Below are positions 49,476 through 58,383 of a stretch of DNA of 64,000 nt, piece by piece. The stretch's first letter is position 1, and every line of letters starts with the position of its first letter. The stretch comes from Verrucomicrobiota bacterium (lineage in GTDB: Bacteria; Verrucomicrobiota; Verrucomicrobiia; CAIQCK01). The position numbers were made by a program, and so were the translations under genes. The DNA is taken from contig JACRQF010000010.1 in the NCBI GenBank assembly GCA_016222825.1, positions 248,001 to 312,000 on the forward strand. The letters run 5' to 3'. The notes beneath the pieces were generated by a model. That model saw only the letters and a list, made by a program, of their open reading frames with translations. It searched no databases and was not told the origin of the DNA.

Positions 49476-50156
49476 ATGCCCCCTCCCAACATCCGCGCCA
49501 TCCTCTTCGACATGGACGGCGTCGTCGTGGACTCCATGCACTTCCACCTCGACACGTGGAAAGTCCTCCTGGCCGAGATGGGCGCCAAGCGCGCCTCGCT
49601 CGATGTGCAACGCCACTTCGGCCTCGCCACCAAAATCCTGCTCCGTGAGATCCTCGCCGAGCGCGACCACGGCCGCGAGCCGTCCCGCGAGGAGATCGAG
49701 CGATGGTTCCACCGCAAAGTCGTCCTCACCTGCCAAGTCGCCAGCCGCATCGCTGAGCCGATTCCGGGTTTTATCGAGTTCGCCCGCCTCGTCCGCGCCC
49801 GCAAACTGCCGACCGCGCTGGCCAGCGCCGCCTCGCGCCCGTTCATTGACGCCGTGCTGGAGAAGATCGGCGCGCGCGACTTCTTCGACGTGATCGTTTC
49901 CGTGGACGACGTGGCACAACCGAAGCCCAACCCGGAGATTTTCCTGCAAGCCGCCCACCGCCTCAACATCCCGATCCGCGACTGTCTCGTCATTGAAGAC
50001 TCCCATCCCGGCATCGAGGCCGGCGTCGCCTCCGGCGCGACTTGCTGCGCGTTGCTCACCATGCTCCGGCCCGAAGAAGTCCGCGGCGCGCAGTTCAAGG
50101 CTCGCAACTTCGGCGAGATCGCCCGGTGGCTGCAACTGGACGGCAAACATCTTTGA
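49476..50156 (+). CDS. HAD-superfamily phosphatase/phosphoglucomutase-like
   Basis: This 226-aa protein has HAD motif I FDMDGVVVDS near residues 11-20, motif II Ser/Thr in ALASAAS, motif III Lys in QPKPNPEIF and motif IV EDSHPGIEAG. The helical cap type fits the beta-phosphoglucomutase/phosphoglycolate phosphatase group. It dephosphorylates or isomerises a small sugar phosphate, exact substrate unknown. Its stop codon overlaps a TTGACA that may be the -35 element of the gcvT promoter. Confidence 0.87.
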   Translation: MPPPNIRAILFDMDGVVVDSMHFHLDTWKVLLAEMGAKRASLDVQRHFGLATKILLREILAERDHGREPSREEIERWFHRKVVLTCQVASRIAEPIPGFIEFARLVRARKLPTALASAASRPFIDAVLEKIGARDFFDVIVSVDDVAQPKPNPEIFLQAAHRLNIPIRDCLVIEDSHPGIEAGVASGATCCALLTMLRPEEVRGAQFKARNFGEIARWLQLDGKHL

Positions 50157-50188
50157 CAAGCGGCGGAGGTTCTTCTACGTTCGCGCCC
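50153..50188 (+). promoter_or_regulatory. possible leaderless promoter for the glycine cleavage operon
   Basis: TTGACA (50153-50158) overlaps the HAD stop codon. After a 17-bp spacer comes TACGTT (50176-50181), seven bases before the gcvT ATG. The layout matches the galE promoter, but the -10 box is poorer. No Shine-Dalgarno is visible close to the ATG. Confidence 0.5.
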
Positions 50189-51307
50189 ATGTCAGCCGAG
50201 ACTCAACTGAAACGCACGCCGCTCTACGAGAGCCATCACCGGCTCGGCGCCCGGCTGGTGGAGTTTGGCGGCTGGGAGATGCCGGTGCAGTATGACGGCA
50301 TCCTCGCCGAACACAACGCGGTCCGCGCGGACTGCGGCGTGTTCGACATTTCGCACATGGGCGAAGTGCGTGTCAGCGGTCCGCGGGCGCAGATGTTCTT
50401 GAATCACCTCCTGACCAACGACCTTGCGAAACTCGCCGTCGGCCAGGGCCAATACAACCTGATGTGCAACGAGCGCGGCGGCACGGTGGACGATCTCTAC
50501 GCCTACCGCATCGGGGATGACGAATACCTGCTCATCATCAACGCCTCGCGCATCGAGGCGGACGTGCCGCACATCCGCCACGTGGCGCAGGTATTCCTGT
50601 CTGATCCCTTCGAAGCCGAACTGCAGATCGAAAATTGCTCCGACTATTCCGGCGCGATTGCGGTGCAAGGCCCTCGCAGCGCGGCGGTGATGGAGGCGTT
50701 GCTGCCAGGCATTGCCTCGGAGGTGAAACGGAATCGCATCGTCTGGAGATCGCTCGCCGGCGAGAACGCGCTCGTCGCGCGCACCGGCTATACCGGCGAG
50801 GACGGCTTCGAGCTGGTGATGCCCGCAGAGGCGATGGCGGCGGTGTGGGAGTTGTTGCTGAAGCAGGGCGCGAAGCCTTGCGGCCTCGGCGCGCGCGACA
50901 CGTTGCGCACGGAAATGTGCTACCCGCTTTACGGCCATGAGTTGGACGAGGAGACATCGGCAATCGAAGCCGGGCTGGGGAAGTTCGTCGCGCTCGGCAA
51001 GCCGGCGTTCGTCGGAAAAGAACACTTGCAACGCCAGTCACTTTCTGGCACGAGCAAAACGCTCGTTGCGTTTCGCATGAACGGACGGAGCGCGCCGCCG
51101 CGACCGCATTATCCGCTGGTGGTCGGCGGCGAGGCCGTCGGCGAAGTCACCAGCGGCACGCAGTCGCCATCGCTGGGCGTCGGCATCGGCATGGGTTACG
51201 TGCCGCCGATCTGCGCGACGGGCGGACAAGTTTTGGAAGTCGAGATTCGCGGCAAGCGATTCCCGGCGGAGATCGTAGCAAAACCAATTTATCGAAAGAA
51301 CGGATAA
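50189..51307 (+). CDS. gcvT: aminomethyltransferase (glycine cleavage T protein)
   Basis: This 372-aa T protein transfers the aminomethyl carbon from lipoyl-H protein to tetrahydrofolate, releasing ammonia. It has the N-terminal GGWEMPVQY block, DISHMGEV, YTGEDGFEL and GLGARDTLRTEM, all typical. The ATG at 50189 is favoured over the longer ORF start (which lies in the HAD gene) because MSAETQLKRTPLY aligns with the family start. It is first of four contiguous gcv genes on the plus strand. Confidence 0.94.
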   Translation: MSAETQLKRTPLYESHHRLGARLVEFGGWEMPVQYDGILAEHNAVRADCGVFDISHMGEVRVSGPRAQMFLNHLLTNDLAKLAVGQGQYNLMCNERGGTVDDLYAYRIGDDEYLLIINASRIEADVPHIRHVAQVFLSDPFEAELQIENCSDYSGAIAVQGPRSAAVMEALLPGIASEVKRNRIVWRSLAGENALVARTGYTGEDGFELVMPAEAMAAVWELLLKQGAKPCGLGARDTLRTEMCYPLYGHELDEETSAIEAGLGKFVALGKPAFVGKEHLQRQSLSGTSKTLVAFRMNGRSAPPRPHYPLVVGGEAVGEVTSGTQSPSLGVGIGMGYVPPICATGGQVLEVEIRGKRFPAEIVAKPIYRKNG

Positions 51308-51314
51308 CATAATC

Positions 51315-51737
51315 ATGAACGTCCCAACGGATTTGAAATACACGGAGAGCCACGAGTGGGTGAAGCTGAGCAAGAACAATGAAATCGCCACCATCGGCCT
51401 CACGGACTTCGCCCAGGAGGAGCTCACCGACATCGTTTACCTCGACCTGCCGAAAGTCGGCGACGAAATCGAGGCCACCACCGAATGCGCCGTCGTGGAA
51501 TCGGTGAAAGCCGCCAGCGACATTTACGCGCCGCTCTCCGGCAAGGTCATCGAGGTCAACCAAGCCGTGCTCGACGACCCCGCGCTCGTCAACGAAGACG
51601 CGTTCGGCAAAGGCTGGCTTTTCAAGATCAAGCTCGCCGACCCCGCCGAGCTTGAGGAACTGCTCAGCGACAGCGACTACGAGGAGATCCTCAGCGAGAA
51701 GGAACGCCCGGACGACGACGAGGACGAGGAGAAGTAG
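51315..51737 (+). CDS. gcvH: glycine cleavage H protein (lipoyl carrier)
   Basis: This 140-aa protein carries the lipoyl group on Lys65 in ESVKAAS and shuttles intermediates between the P, T and L proteins. The N-terminal block KYTESHEWVK is canonical. The last 20 or so residues are a long acidic tail (EKERPDDDEDEEK) beyond the usual end near residue 128. It starts eight bases after gcvT with a GGATAA Shine-Dalgarno. No lipoate or L-protein gene is in the window. Confidence 0.95.
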   Translation: MNVPTDLKYTESHEWVKLSKNNEIATIGLTDFAQEELTDIVYLDLPKVGDEIEATTECAVVESVKAASDIYAPLSGKVIEVNQAVLDDPALVNEDAFGKGWLFKIKLADPAELEELLSDSDYEEILSEKERPDDDEDEEK

Positions 51738-51828
51738 GCGGAAGGCGCAACGCGCAGCGCGGGATTGGACCGCAACGCTTTTCCGCAAACAGCTTTCCTG
51801 TAATTTGGAGTCCACGCTCCCCTTTTCC

Positions 51829-53184
51829 ATGGACTACATCCCCAATACCGACGCCGACTTGAGCGCCATGCTGCGCGAGATCGGCGTGGCGAGCTTCGAC
51901 GAACTCGTCGCGGCGATTCCGGCCTCTTTGCGCAAGTTCAAGATGGAGTTGCCGGCGGCGATGTCGGAGCCGGAGTTGCAGCGCGAGCTTGGGGCGATGG
52001 CGGCGCGCAACAAACCGCTCGACGCGCTGACGTCGTTTCTCGGCGCGGGCGCTTACGAACATTTCATACCGAGCGCCATAGATGCCCTCGTCTCGCGCGG
52101 CGAGCTTTATACCGCCTACACGCCCTACCAGGCCGAGGCGAGCCAGGGCACGCTCCAACTGCTCTACGAATACCAGTCGCTCATCTGCCGGCTCACTGGC
52201 ATGGACATCTCCAACGCATCCCTCTACGACGGCGGCTCAGCCGTCGGCGAAAGCGTCTATCTCGCGCTCAACGCGCAGCCGAAGCGCAGCCGCATCGTCA
52301 TTTCCAACGCGCTGCATCCCGAGTATCGGCAGATTCTGCGGACCTATACCGCCGGCATGGAGGTGGAGATTGTCGAGTTGCCAACCCGCGACGGCGTCAC
52401 CGATCTCAATACGCTCGCCGCGGCAGTCAACGAGAACACCGCCGCCGTGCTGCTTCAGTCACCGAACTTCTTCGGCTGCATCGAGCCGATGCTGCGCGCT
52501 GGCGAACTGACCAAGCCGAAAGGCGCGTGGTTCGTCGCCGTCGTCAACCCGCTCTCGCTCGGCGCGCTCCGGCCGCCCGGCGAATACGGCGCAGACCTTG
52601 CCGTCGGCGAAGGCCAGCCGCTCGGCATCCCGGTCGGTTACGGCGGGCCGTATGTCGGCTTCCTGACCAGTTCGAAGCAACTGGTCCACAAGGTTTCCGG
52701 CCGCATCGTCGGGCGCAGCGTGGACACTGAAGGCCGCGAGGCGTTCTGCCTGACGTTGCAGGCGCGCGAGCAACACATCCGGCGCGAGAAGGCCACGTCG
52801 AACATCTGCACCAACCAGTCGCTGATGGCGTTGCGGGCGTGCATCTTCCTCGCGTTGATGGGCAAGCGCGGCATCCGTAAAATCGCCGAGTTAAACCTGC
52901 GCCGCAGCCACCAAGCCGCCGATGCCATCTGCCGCGTGCCCGGCTTCGCGCTGAAGTTCCCGCGCGCGCCGTTCTTCAACGAATTCATCGTCACCTGCCC
53001 CGCCCCGGCGCAAACCGTCTGCGACCGACTGGAGCGCAATGGCATTCTTGCGGGTGTGCCGCTGAGCCGGTTCTACGCCGGCATGGAGCGTGATTTGCTC
53101 GTGTGCGTCACTGAAACCAAATCCACCGCCGATATTGAGCGTCTCGTCGAATCGCTCAGCCGCGCTGCCAGCCAGAAGGTCTAG
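51829..53184 (+). CDS. gcvPA: glycine dehydrogenase subunit 1 (P protein, split form)
   Basis: This 451-aa N-terminal half of the two-subunit P protein decarboxylates glycine with subunit 2. It has family blocks [41 protein letters not shown] and GVPLSRFY. The start at MDYIPN is fixed by alignment to the family; the ORF itself extends upstream through the gcvH-gcvPA gap. The lysine that binds PLP lies in subunit 2, so this half should lack it, as expected. It sits between gcvH and gcvPB. Confidence 0.94.
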   Translation: MDYIPNTDADLSAMLREIGVASFDELVAAIPASLRKFKMELPAAMSEPELQRELGAMAARNKPLDALTSFLGAGAYEHFIPSAIDALVSRGELYTAYTPYQAEASQGTLQLLYEYQSLICRLTGMDISNASLYDGGSAVGESVYLALNAQPKRSRIVISNALHPEYRQILRTYTAGMEVEIVELPTRDGVTDLNTLAAAVNENTAAVLLQSPNFFGCIEPMLRAGELTKPKGAWFVAVVNPLSLGALRPPGEYGADLAVGEGQPLGIPVGYGGPYVGFLTSSKQLVHKVSGRIVGRSVDTEGREAFCLTLQAREQHIRREKATSNICTNQSLMALRACIFLALMGKRGIRKIAELNLRRSHQAADAICRVPGFALKFPRAPFFNEFIVTCPAPAQTVCDRLERNGILAGVPLSRFYAGMERDLLVCVTETKSTADIERLVESLSRAASQKV

Positions 53185-53189
53185 CCGCG

Positions 53190-54650
53190 ATGAAAGAACC
53201 GCTCATATTCGATCTCTCGTCGCCCGGCCGCCGCGCGTGCTCGCTGCCGGCTTTTGACGCGCCTGCAAAACCGCTGGCGGAACTGGTGCCGCAGGAGTGC
53301 CTGCGCCAGCACGACGCGGAGTTGCCGGAAGTCAGCGAAATGGATGTCGTCCGCCACGTCACGCGCCTGAGCCAGCTCAACTTCAGCGTGGACACGCATT
53401 TCTACCCGCTCGGCTCATGCACGATGAAATACAACCCGAAGATCAACGACCAGATCGCGTCGTTACCGGGTTTTGCGCGGCTTCATCCCTATCAGCCGGC
53501 GTCCACGACGCAGGGCGTGCTTGCGGCGTTCGAGTTACTGGAGCAAACGCTCTGCGCCATCACCGGCATGGATGAGTTCACGCTTCAGCCGGCGGCCGGC
53601 GCGCACGGCGAACTGACCGGCCTGCTGCTCATCCGCGCCTATCACACCGCTCGCGGCAACCCGCGCAGCAAGGTGATCGTTCCCGACTCCGCACACGGCA
53701 CCAACCCTTCGTCGGCGCATCTCGCCGGCTATCATGTCGTCACCGTGCCGTCGAACAAGCAGGGCGAGGTGGACATCGAGAAGTTCCGCGCCGCGCTCGA
53801 CGAGGAGGTCGCCGCCGTCATGCTCACCAATCCGAGCACGCACGGCGTCTTCGAGACGAACATCCTGGAAATCGCCGCGATGGCGCACAAGGCCGGCGCG
53901 CTGCTCTACTACGACGGCGCGAACCTCAACGCGCTCATCGGCCTCGCGCGGCCCGGCGACATGGGCTTCGATGTCGTTCACCTCAATGTTCACAAGACAT
54001 TCAGCACGCCGCACGGCGGTGGCGGTCCCGGCGCCGGCCCGGTCGGCGTGAAGAAGGCGCTGGAACCGTTTCTGCCGACGCCGCGCATCGCGCACAGCGC
54101 AGCAGACGGAACATTCTCCTGGAACTACGACCGGCCGAAGACGATCGGAAAGATGCGCTCGTTCTACGGCAACACCGGCATCCTGATCCGCGCGCTCACC
54201 TACATCCTCGCGCACGGCGTCGAGGGCCTGCACCGCGTCTCGGAAGTCGCGATCATCAACGCCAACTACATCAAGGCGAAGCTCAAGGACCTCTACGACG
54301 ACCCGTTCCCGCAGGCGTGCATGCACGAGATCGTCTTCTCCGGCAAGCGCCAGAAGAAACAAGGCTCCAGCGCGCGCGACATCGCCAAACGGCTCCTCGA
54401 CTTTGGCTTCCACGCGCCGACGATTTATTTCCCGATGACGGTGCCGGAGGCGCTGATGATCGAGCCGACGGAAACCGAGAGCCGCGAGACACTCGACAGG
54501 TTCATCGCCGCGATGCGCCAGATCGCCGGGGAGATCACGCAGAACGCCGACTCCCTGCACAACGCGCCGTTCACGATGCCGGTGACGCGCGTGGACGAGG
54601 TGAAGGCTGCGCGGGAGCTGGACGTGAATTTCGTGAAGCGTAATGCGTAA
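53190..54650 (+). CDS. gcvPB: glycine dehydrogenase subunit 2 (P protein, PLP-binding)
   Basis: This 486-aa C-terminal half of the P protein carries the PLP Schiff-base Lys in [14 protein letters not shown] near residue 269, [11 protein letters not shown], and [10 protein letters not shown]. The start is five bases after the gcvPA stop. Its last codons and stop lie inside a heptamer tandem repeat (GCGTAAT units, 54638-54672), so the native C-terminus may have been replaced by a repeat insertion; the final residues VKRNA come from that repeat. Confidence 0.94.
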   Translation: MKEPLIFDLSSPGRRACSLPAFDAPAKPLAELVPQECLRQHDAELPEVSEMDVVRHVTRLSQLNFSVDTHFYPLGSCTMKYNPKINDQIASLPGFARLHPYQPASTTQGVLAAFELLEQTLCAITGMDEFTLQPAAGAHGELTGLLLIRAYHTARGNPRSKVIVPDSAHGTNPSSAHLAGYHVVTVPSNKQGEVDIEKFRAALDEEVAAVMLTNPSTHGVFETNILEIAAMAHKAGALLYYDGANLNALIGLARPGDMGFDVVHLNVHKTFSTPHGGGGPGAGPVGVKKALEPFLPTPRIAHSAADGTFSWNYDRPKTIGKMRSFYGNTGILIRALTYILAHGVEGLHRVSEVAIINANYIKAKLKDLYDDPFPQACMHEIVFSGKRQKKQGSSARDIAKRLLDFGFHAPTIYFPMTVPEALMIEPTETESRETLDRFIAAMRQIAGEITQNADSLHNAPFTMPVTRVDEVKAARELDVNFVKRNA

Positions 54651-54672
54651 TGCGTATTGCGTATTGCGCAAC
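54638..54672. repeat. heptamer tandem repeat over the gcvPB stop
   Basis: Five 7-base units run from 54638 to 54672: two GCGTAAT, two GCGTATT and one GCGCAAC. The gcvPB stop (TAA) is formed by the second unit. It also separates gcvPB from the LON-domain gene. Confidence 0.75.
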
Positions 54673-54728
54673 TCTCCACCCAAACCCAAGGCTTGCGCGC
54701 GCCGCTGGAGCCAGTATTGTCAGCCGTG

Positions 54729-55394
54729 GTGAAATTACCCGATGAAATAGCGGTCATGGCCCTGCCGAACGCGATCCTGTTTCCGCAGGCCGTGCTGCCT
54801 TTGCATATCTTCGAGCCGCGTTATCGGCGGATGCTGAACGACGCGCTGGAGACGCACCGGCTGTTCTCCATCGCGCTGATGCGCGAGCAGCCGAAGCCCG
54901 GCCAGCCGGAGCCTCATCCTTACGACATCGGCTGCGTCGGCATCATCAGCGCGTCGTTCCAGTTGCCCGACGGCACCTCCAACGTCCTGCTCCAGGGATT
55001 GCACCGCGTGCGCTTCAGGGAGTTTCTGCCGGACATGCCCTACCCCGTCGCCGCCATCGAGACGCTGAAGACCACGCACGCACCGGACACCGAAACCGAC
55101 GACCTGACCTCCCGCATCGGCAAGATGGCCAAGCTCCGCGCCGCCGCCGGCAAGGCGGTCCCCAAACCCCTCCTCCAGGCGCTCGCGGGCATCAGCGACG
55201 CCGAGATGCTCGCCGACTTGGTGTCGTTTACGCTCGTGACCGACCTCCGTCAGAAACAGCAGCTCCTGGAGATGCTTGACCTGCGGCTGCGGCTGCAAAA
55301 ACTGCTCCAGTGTCTCGAACGCCAGATCAAACAGTTAAAGATCCAGAAGCAGTTGAAACCCACGAAGACCGACAAGGGCTTCGGCGTCAACTAG
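54729..55394 (+). CDS. LON substrate-binding-domain protein (no protease domain)
   Basis: The product is 221 aa from GTG; a second GTG three bases earlier is equally possible. Residues 3-190 match the N-terminal LON domain that binds unfolded substrates: LPDEIAVMALPN, FPQAVLPLHIFEPRYRRML and the C-terminal helical part LRQKQQLLEMLDLRLRL. The AAA and Ser/Lys protease domains of Lon are absent, as in known stand-alone LON-domain proteins. The function is unknown, possibly substrate recruitment. It lies between gcvPB and the LptF-type gene. Confidence 0.85.
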   Translation: MKLPDEIAVMALPNAILFPQAVLPLHIFEPRYRRMLNDALETHRLFSIALMREQPKPGQPEPHPYDIGCVGIISASFQLPDGTSNVLLQGLHRVRFREFLPDMPYPVAAIETLKTTHAPDTETDDLTSRIGKMAKLRAAAGKAVPKPLLQALAGISDAEMLADLVSFTLVTDLRQKQQLLEMLDLRLRLQKLLQCLERQIKQLKIQKQLKPTKTDKGFGVN

Positions 55395-55398
55395 GCCC

Positions 55399-56520
55399 GT
55401 GAGCATTCTCCAGCGATACATTGCGCGGCAGGTTCTGTTCACGCTCGTTGTGGCGGTGGCGGTGTTCAGTGCCATCCTGCTCACCGGCAACGCGCTGAAA
55501 CAACTGCTGGAACTGCTCTCCACCAAACAAGTCCCGGCGGGCGCGGTGCTGCAACAGTTGCTCTACCTCGTCCCGTTCGTCATGACTTTCTCCCTGCCGA
55601 TGGGGATGATGACCGCCTGCCTGCTCGTCTTCAGCCGCCTCTCCGCCGACAACGAAATCAGCGCCATGCGCGCCTGCGGCCAGAGCTTCTGGCAACTCAT
55701 CGCGCCCGTGCTGGCGGCCTCGTTCCTGCTCTCCCTCGTCTGCCTCTACTTCAACCTCCAGCAAGCCCCGTTGCTCAAGGCCGCGTTCAAACAAGGTCTC
55801 TCCCATCTCGGCCTCAGCCATCCCACGGCGCTCTTGGAACCAGGCCGATTCAACGACGACTTCCCCGGCTACCTCATCTACGTCAGCAGCTCCGACGGCG
55901 AACGCATCCGCGACGTCAGCATCTACCAGCTCGACACCCGCGGCAACGTCATCCAGAAAATCCGCGCCACCCACGGCGAGCTTCATCCCGACCTTGCCCG
56001 CAAACACATCGTCATCACCCTCCACAACGTCAAAAACGAAGTCCACGACCCCAACGACCCCAACAACCCCCAGCGCATCCGCCCCGGCGTCATCGCCGCC
56101 GACTACCAGCTCACGATGGACATCGCGCCCATGATCGAGGCCAAGCGCGTCCGGCGCGACACCAACCACCTCACCTTCACCGAGCTGGTCGCCGCCATCG
56201 TCCACCTCAAACAACGCGGCGTCAACCCCAGCCCCTACGTCGTCCGCGCCCACCGCCAATGGGCCACCTCCTTCTCCTGCCTGGCCTTCGCCATGATCGC
56301 CATCCCCTTCGGCATCCGCTCCCAACGCCGCGAGACCTCCATCGGCATCGCGTGGTCGCTGGCGCTGGCCTTTGGCTACTACTTCCTCATCATCGTCGGC
56401 GAAGCCCTCGCCAACAAACCCCAGTTCTACCCCGAAGTCATCATCTGGCTGCCCAACTTCATCTTCCAAGCCCTCGGCATCCTCCTGCTCTCCCGCATCA
56501 GCCGCGTCGGCGTCGTCTAG
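55399..56520 (+). CDS. LptF/LptG-family lipopolysaccharide export permease
   Basis: This 373-aa protein starts with GTG four bases after the LON-domain stop. It has about six membrane segments: two near the N-terminus (ARQVLFTLVVAVAVFSAIL), further ones around 60-130, and a C-terminal group after about 290 (FGIRSQRRETSIGIAWSLALAFGYYF). A soluble beta-jellyroll-like region lies between, about 145-290. YjgP/YjgQ proteins pair with LptB to extract lipopolysaccharide from the inner membrane, so the organism is expected to have an outer membrane. LptF and LptG are hard to tell apart from one sequence; the partner is not in the window. Confidence 0.9.
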   Translation: MSILQRYIARQVLFTLVVAVAVFSAILLTGNALKQLLELLSTKQVPAGAVLQQLLYLVPFVMTFSLPMGMMTACLLVFSRLSADNEISAMRACGQSFWQLIAPVLAASFLLSLVCLYFNLQQAPLLKAAFKQGLSHLGLSHPTALLEPGRFNDDFPGYLIYVSSSDGERIRDVSIYQLDTRGNVIQKIRATHGELHPDLARKHIVITLHNVKNEVHDPNDPNNPQRIRPGVIAADYQLTMDIAPMIEAKRVRRDTNHLTFTELVAAIVHLKQRGVNPSPYVVRAHRQWATSFSCLAFAMIAIPFGIRSQRRETSIGIAWSLALAFGYYFLIIVGEALANKPQFYPEVIIWLPNFIFQALGILLLSRISRVGVV

Positions 56521-56676
56521 CCCTCGCGAAGCGGCGCCGATGTGGTTTTTCGACCTTTTTTGTCGTTTTGGCCTGAAACTGCGACTTCCTGACCTAATCC
56601 CAGCACTTCCTGACGCGCCGCCAAGACTCCTTGGCACGGTGCCGGTTGCTGCTGGGACATCTGGACCCGACCACCG

Positions 56677-56716
56677 CCAGCTTCAAGGCCGCCCGATCGG
56701 GCGGCCTTGAAGCTGG
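56677..56716. terminator. 40-bp perfect palindrome between convergent genes
   Basis: The 20-base halves 56677-56696 and 56697-56716 are exact reverse complements with no loop; the centre reads GCCCGATCGGGC. It can fold into a very stable hairpin on either strand but has no following run of T. Its position between convergent genes fits a bidirectional transcription stop, or a mobile palindrome. Confidence 0.6.
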
Positions 56717-56734
56717 GCAAACTAACCCTCAAGA

Positions 56735-56800
56735 GTGTAACCTTTAACCAAACATGTGTTACCTATGTTCTGAACCATAAGTGTTACCCATGTCCTGACT
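56735..56800. repeat. short repeat cluster with GTGTTACC-type units
   Basis: GTGTAACC (56735-56742), GTGTTACCTATGTTCTGA (from 56756) and GTGTTACCCATGTCCTGA (from 56781) are spaced 21 and 25 bp apart. The last two share 16 of 18 bases. Multiple end repeats like these occur at the ends of some IS elements, but the element is not present here. Confidence 0.55.
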
Positions 56801-56913
56801 GCACTACTCATTAACTGACCTCTGACCTCTCCTCCCATCCCCTCCGAAGGCCCTTTTCCCTTCCATCTCGGCCCCCTGACCGAACGAAAGATATTCCGAG
56901 GTGTTGCCGGAGG

Positions 56914-58296
56914 TTACTTGCCCGGCCTGAGCGTGGATTTCTGCTTGTCGCGAGTAAATGCACTCTCAAACCAGTCCCCGATTCCTCTCAGCATGAAGCC
57001 CATGAACGCCAAGGGGGATTCAGCCAGTGTGGACTTCAGGCGCGGCGTGAGATCCTCTTTCGGATGATCGAAATCTCCGAAAACCCGCAGGGTGGTCCAA
57101 CAATAGCCGTCATGCTCGCGACTGAAAACTGTCTGCCGCGCATGGGGCAGCCAGCGCAAGTAGGGCGGGGTCACGCCGAACTCAAACTGACCGGCCAACT
57201 GCCCCTGCTGGACGGTCAGTTTTCCTTCCAGACGAAAGACGCCCTTCGATTCGGTCGAGAAGTCACTCACCTCCAAGCGGGGATGTTTCCAGTCAAAGTG
57301 GAACTTGCAGCGATCAATCCGCACGTCCCGCAACGATTCGTTTCCCGTCAATGAGGCCAGCCGGTCCAGCGAGACCAGGTGGTGCATCCGACCGTCAACG
57401 ATTTCGACCTCGCCTGCGCCGGCCAGGGCGGCGGATACGCTGTTTGTGTTTTGGATATCCATCGAGCCTTGGCCGGTCAGTTGTCCGCTGACTGTGCCGG
57501 CGATGGATTCCTGCAACGAGGAAACGAGCCACGGTGCCAAGGGCATGCGATCAACAGCAATCCGGGCATTGAACCATCGGTCGCCGCCCAGGCCGGCATC
57601 TCCTTTGAGGGTCAGCGTTCCTTGCGATTCGGGTGACAGGGGCGTCAGGATCGCTTCGCGCAAGTAGAGCCGAGGCTTGGTGACCTGTATGTGAATACGG
57701 CGCACCTGCAACTCCGGGACTCGCGACATGCGCAGAACTCCGTCGCGCCCCTTGTATTCAAAGTCCTCTCCGTCCGAGCGGATGCGCAGCTTCAGTCCAT
57801 GAATCTCCGCGGGCCGGCCGCGAAACTTTGTCAGCACCTCGGCCGAATCTGCCAGAACTTCCCGCAGAACAACCGCCGGCAACAAACGGGTGAACCACGA
57901 TTTGATGGGCGGTGGCTTGGACTTGAACGGCTGCAACTCCACCCTGCCCCGAACGATGGTGATTTGCTGTAGTTCACAGCGGTGCCGGAATATCTCCCAA
58001 CCATTCAGTCTTGCCGTCACCTCCTGCGCATCAATCGCCTTGATCATCCGTTCGCCCCCATCGCCGGAAAACCCCGCTGTCGCCACCGTCAAGAATCCGG
58101 TGCGGCGGATCGGCGCGTATTCACCCTGGACCTTGAACGCCAGCGATGTCTGCCGGCTCATTGCCCGGCGAAAAGCCTCGCTCAACAGGTAGCTTCCGAG
58201 GCATTGGTCCAGCAGGAGCGCACACACCCCTACGCCGACCACTCCCGCCGCAGCGATAGCCAGCCTCCGCTGATAACCAGCCAATCTCGGAAACAT
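56914..58296 (-). CDS. AsmA-like inner-membrane-anchored protein
   Basis: This 460-aa protein has an N-terminal membrane anchor (about residues 10-30, RRLAIAAAGVVGVGVCALLL). The rest is mostly beta-rich with AsmA/TamB-type patterns: LRLEGKLTVQQGQLAGQFEFGV-like repeats of strand-loop-strand (split here as FRLEGKLTV and QLAGQFEFG) and LTLKGDAGLGG. Such proteins are thought to bridge the envelope and help lipid or protein transport to the outer membrane, consistent with the lipopolysaccharide-export gene nearby. The ATG at 58296 lies eight bases after a TATGCT box, so the mRNA may be nearly leaderless; a longer ORF start at 58509 lacks support. Confidence 0.75.
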   Translation of the reverse strand: MFPRLAGYQRRLAIAAAGVVGVGVCALLLDQCLGSYLLSEAFRRAMSRQTSLAFKVQGEYAPIRRTGFLTVATAGFSGDGGERMIKAIDAQEVTARLNGWEIFRHRCELQQITIVRGRVELQPFKSKPPPIKSWFTRLLPAVVLREVLADSAEVLTKFRGRPAEIHGLKLRIRSDGEDFEYKGRDGVLRMSRVPELQVRRIHIQVTKPRLYLREAILTPLSPESQGTLTLKGDAGLGGDRWFNARIAVDRMPLAPWLVSSLQESIAGTVSGQLTGQGSMDIQNTNSVSAALAGAGEVEIVDGRMHHLVSLDRLASLTGNESLRDVRIDRCKFHFDWKHPRLEVSDFSTESKGVFRLEGKLTVQQGQLAGQFEFGVTPPYLRWLPHARQTVFSREHDGYCWTTLRVFGDFDHPKEDLTPRLKSTLAESPLAFMGFMLRGIGDWFESAFTRDKQKSTLRPGK

Positions 58297-58335
58297 ACGG
58301 CTGTAGCATAACTCAGAAATCCAGAGGTGCCAGTG
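58297..58335 (-). promoter_or_regulatory. near-leaderless promoter of the AsmA-like gene
   Basis: On the minus strand, TATGCT occupies 58310-58305. The expected start site at 58298 is two bases before the ATG. CTGGCA lies about 17 bp upstream and matches the -35 consensus at four of six positions. Confidence 0.5.
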
Positions 58336-58347
58336 CGGCGGCACCTC
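58324..58347. repeat. 8-bp-arm hairpin between divergent promoters
   Basis: GAGGTGCC (58324-58331) and GGCACCTC (58340-58347) are exact inverted copies around an 8-base loop. They lie between the AsmA-like gene and the small lipoprotein gene and may be an operator or a dispersed palindrome. A similar CACCTC/GAGGTG hairpin recurs near 58660-58677. Confidence 0.6.
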
Positions 58348-58349
58348 CA

Positions 58350-58383
58350 CTACAGATTTCGAGAATTCGCTGTATAGTTCCTC
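58350..58383 (+). promoter_or_regulatory. possible promoter of the small lipoprotein gene
   Basis: TATAGT (58373-58378) is a good -10 box five bases before the ATG at 58384, with no clear -35 hexamer. Initiation would be at or just after the first ATG, so either the mRNA is leaderless or the second ATG (58396) is used. Confidence 0.4.

Larger units (their letters stand above)
56521..56913. other. 393-bp intergenic region between convergent lptF-type and AsmA-like genes
   Basis: This stretch contains the 40-bp perfect palindrome at 56677-56716 and a tandem set of GTGTNACC-type repeats at 56735-56800. It shows no convincing ORF. It may be the decayed end of a mobile element, since the repeats resemble multi-copy IS end repeats, but no transposase remains nearby. 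Confidence 0.5.

Noticed and set aside
54729..55394. Lon protease
   Set aside because: Only the N-terminal LON domain is present; the AAA and protease domains are missing.
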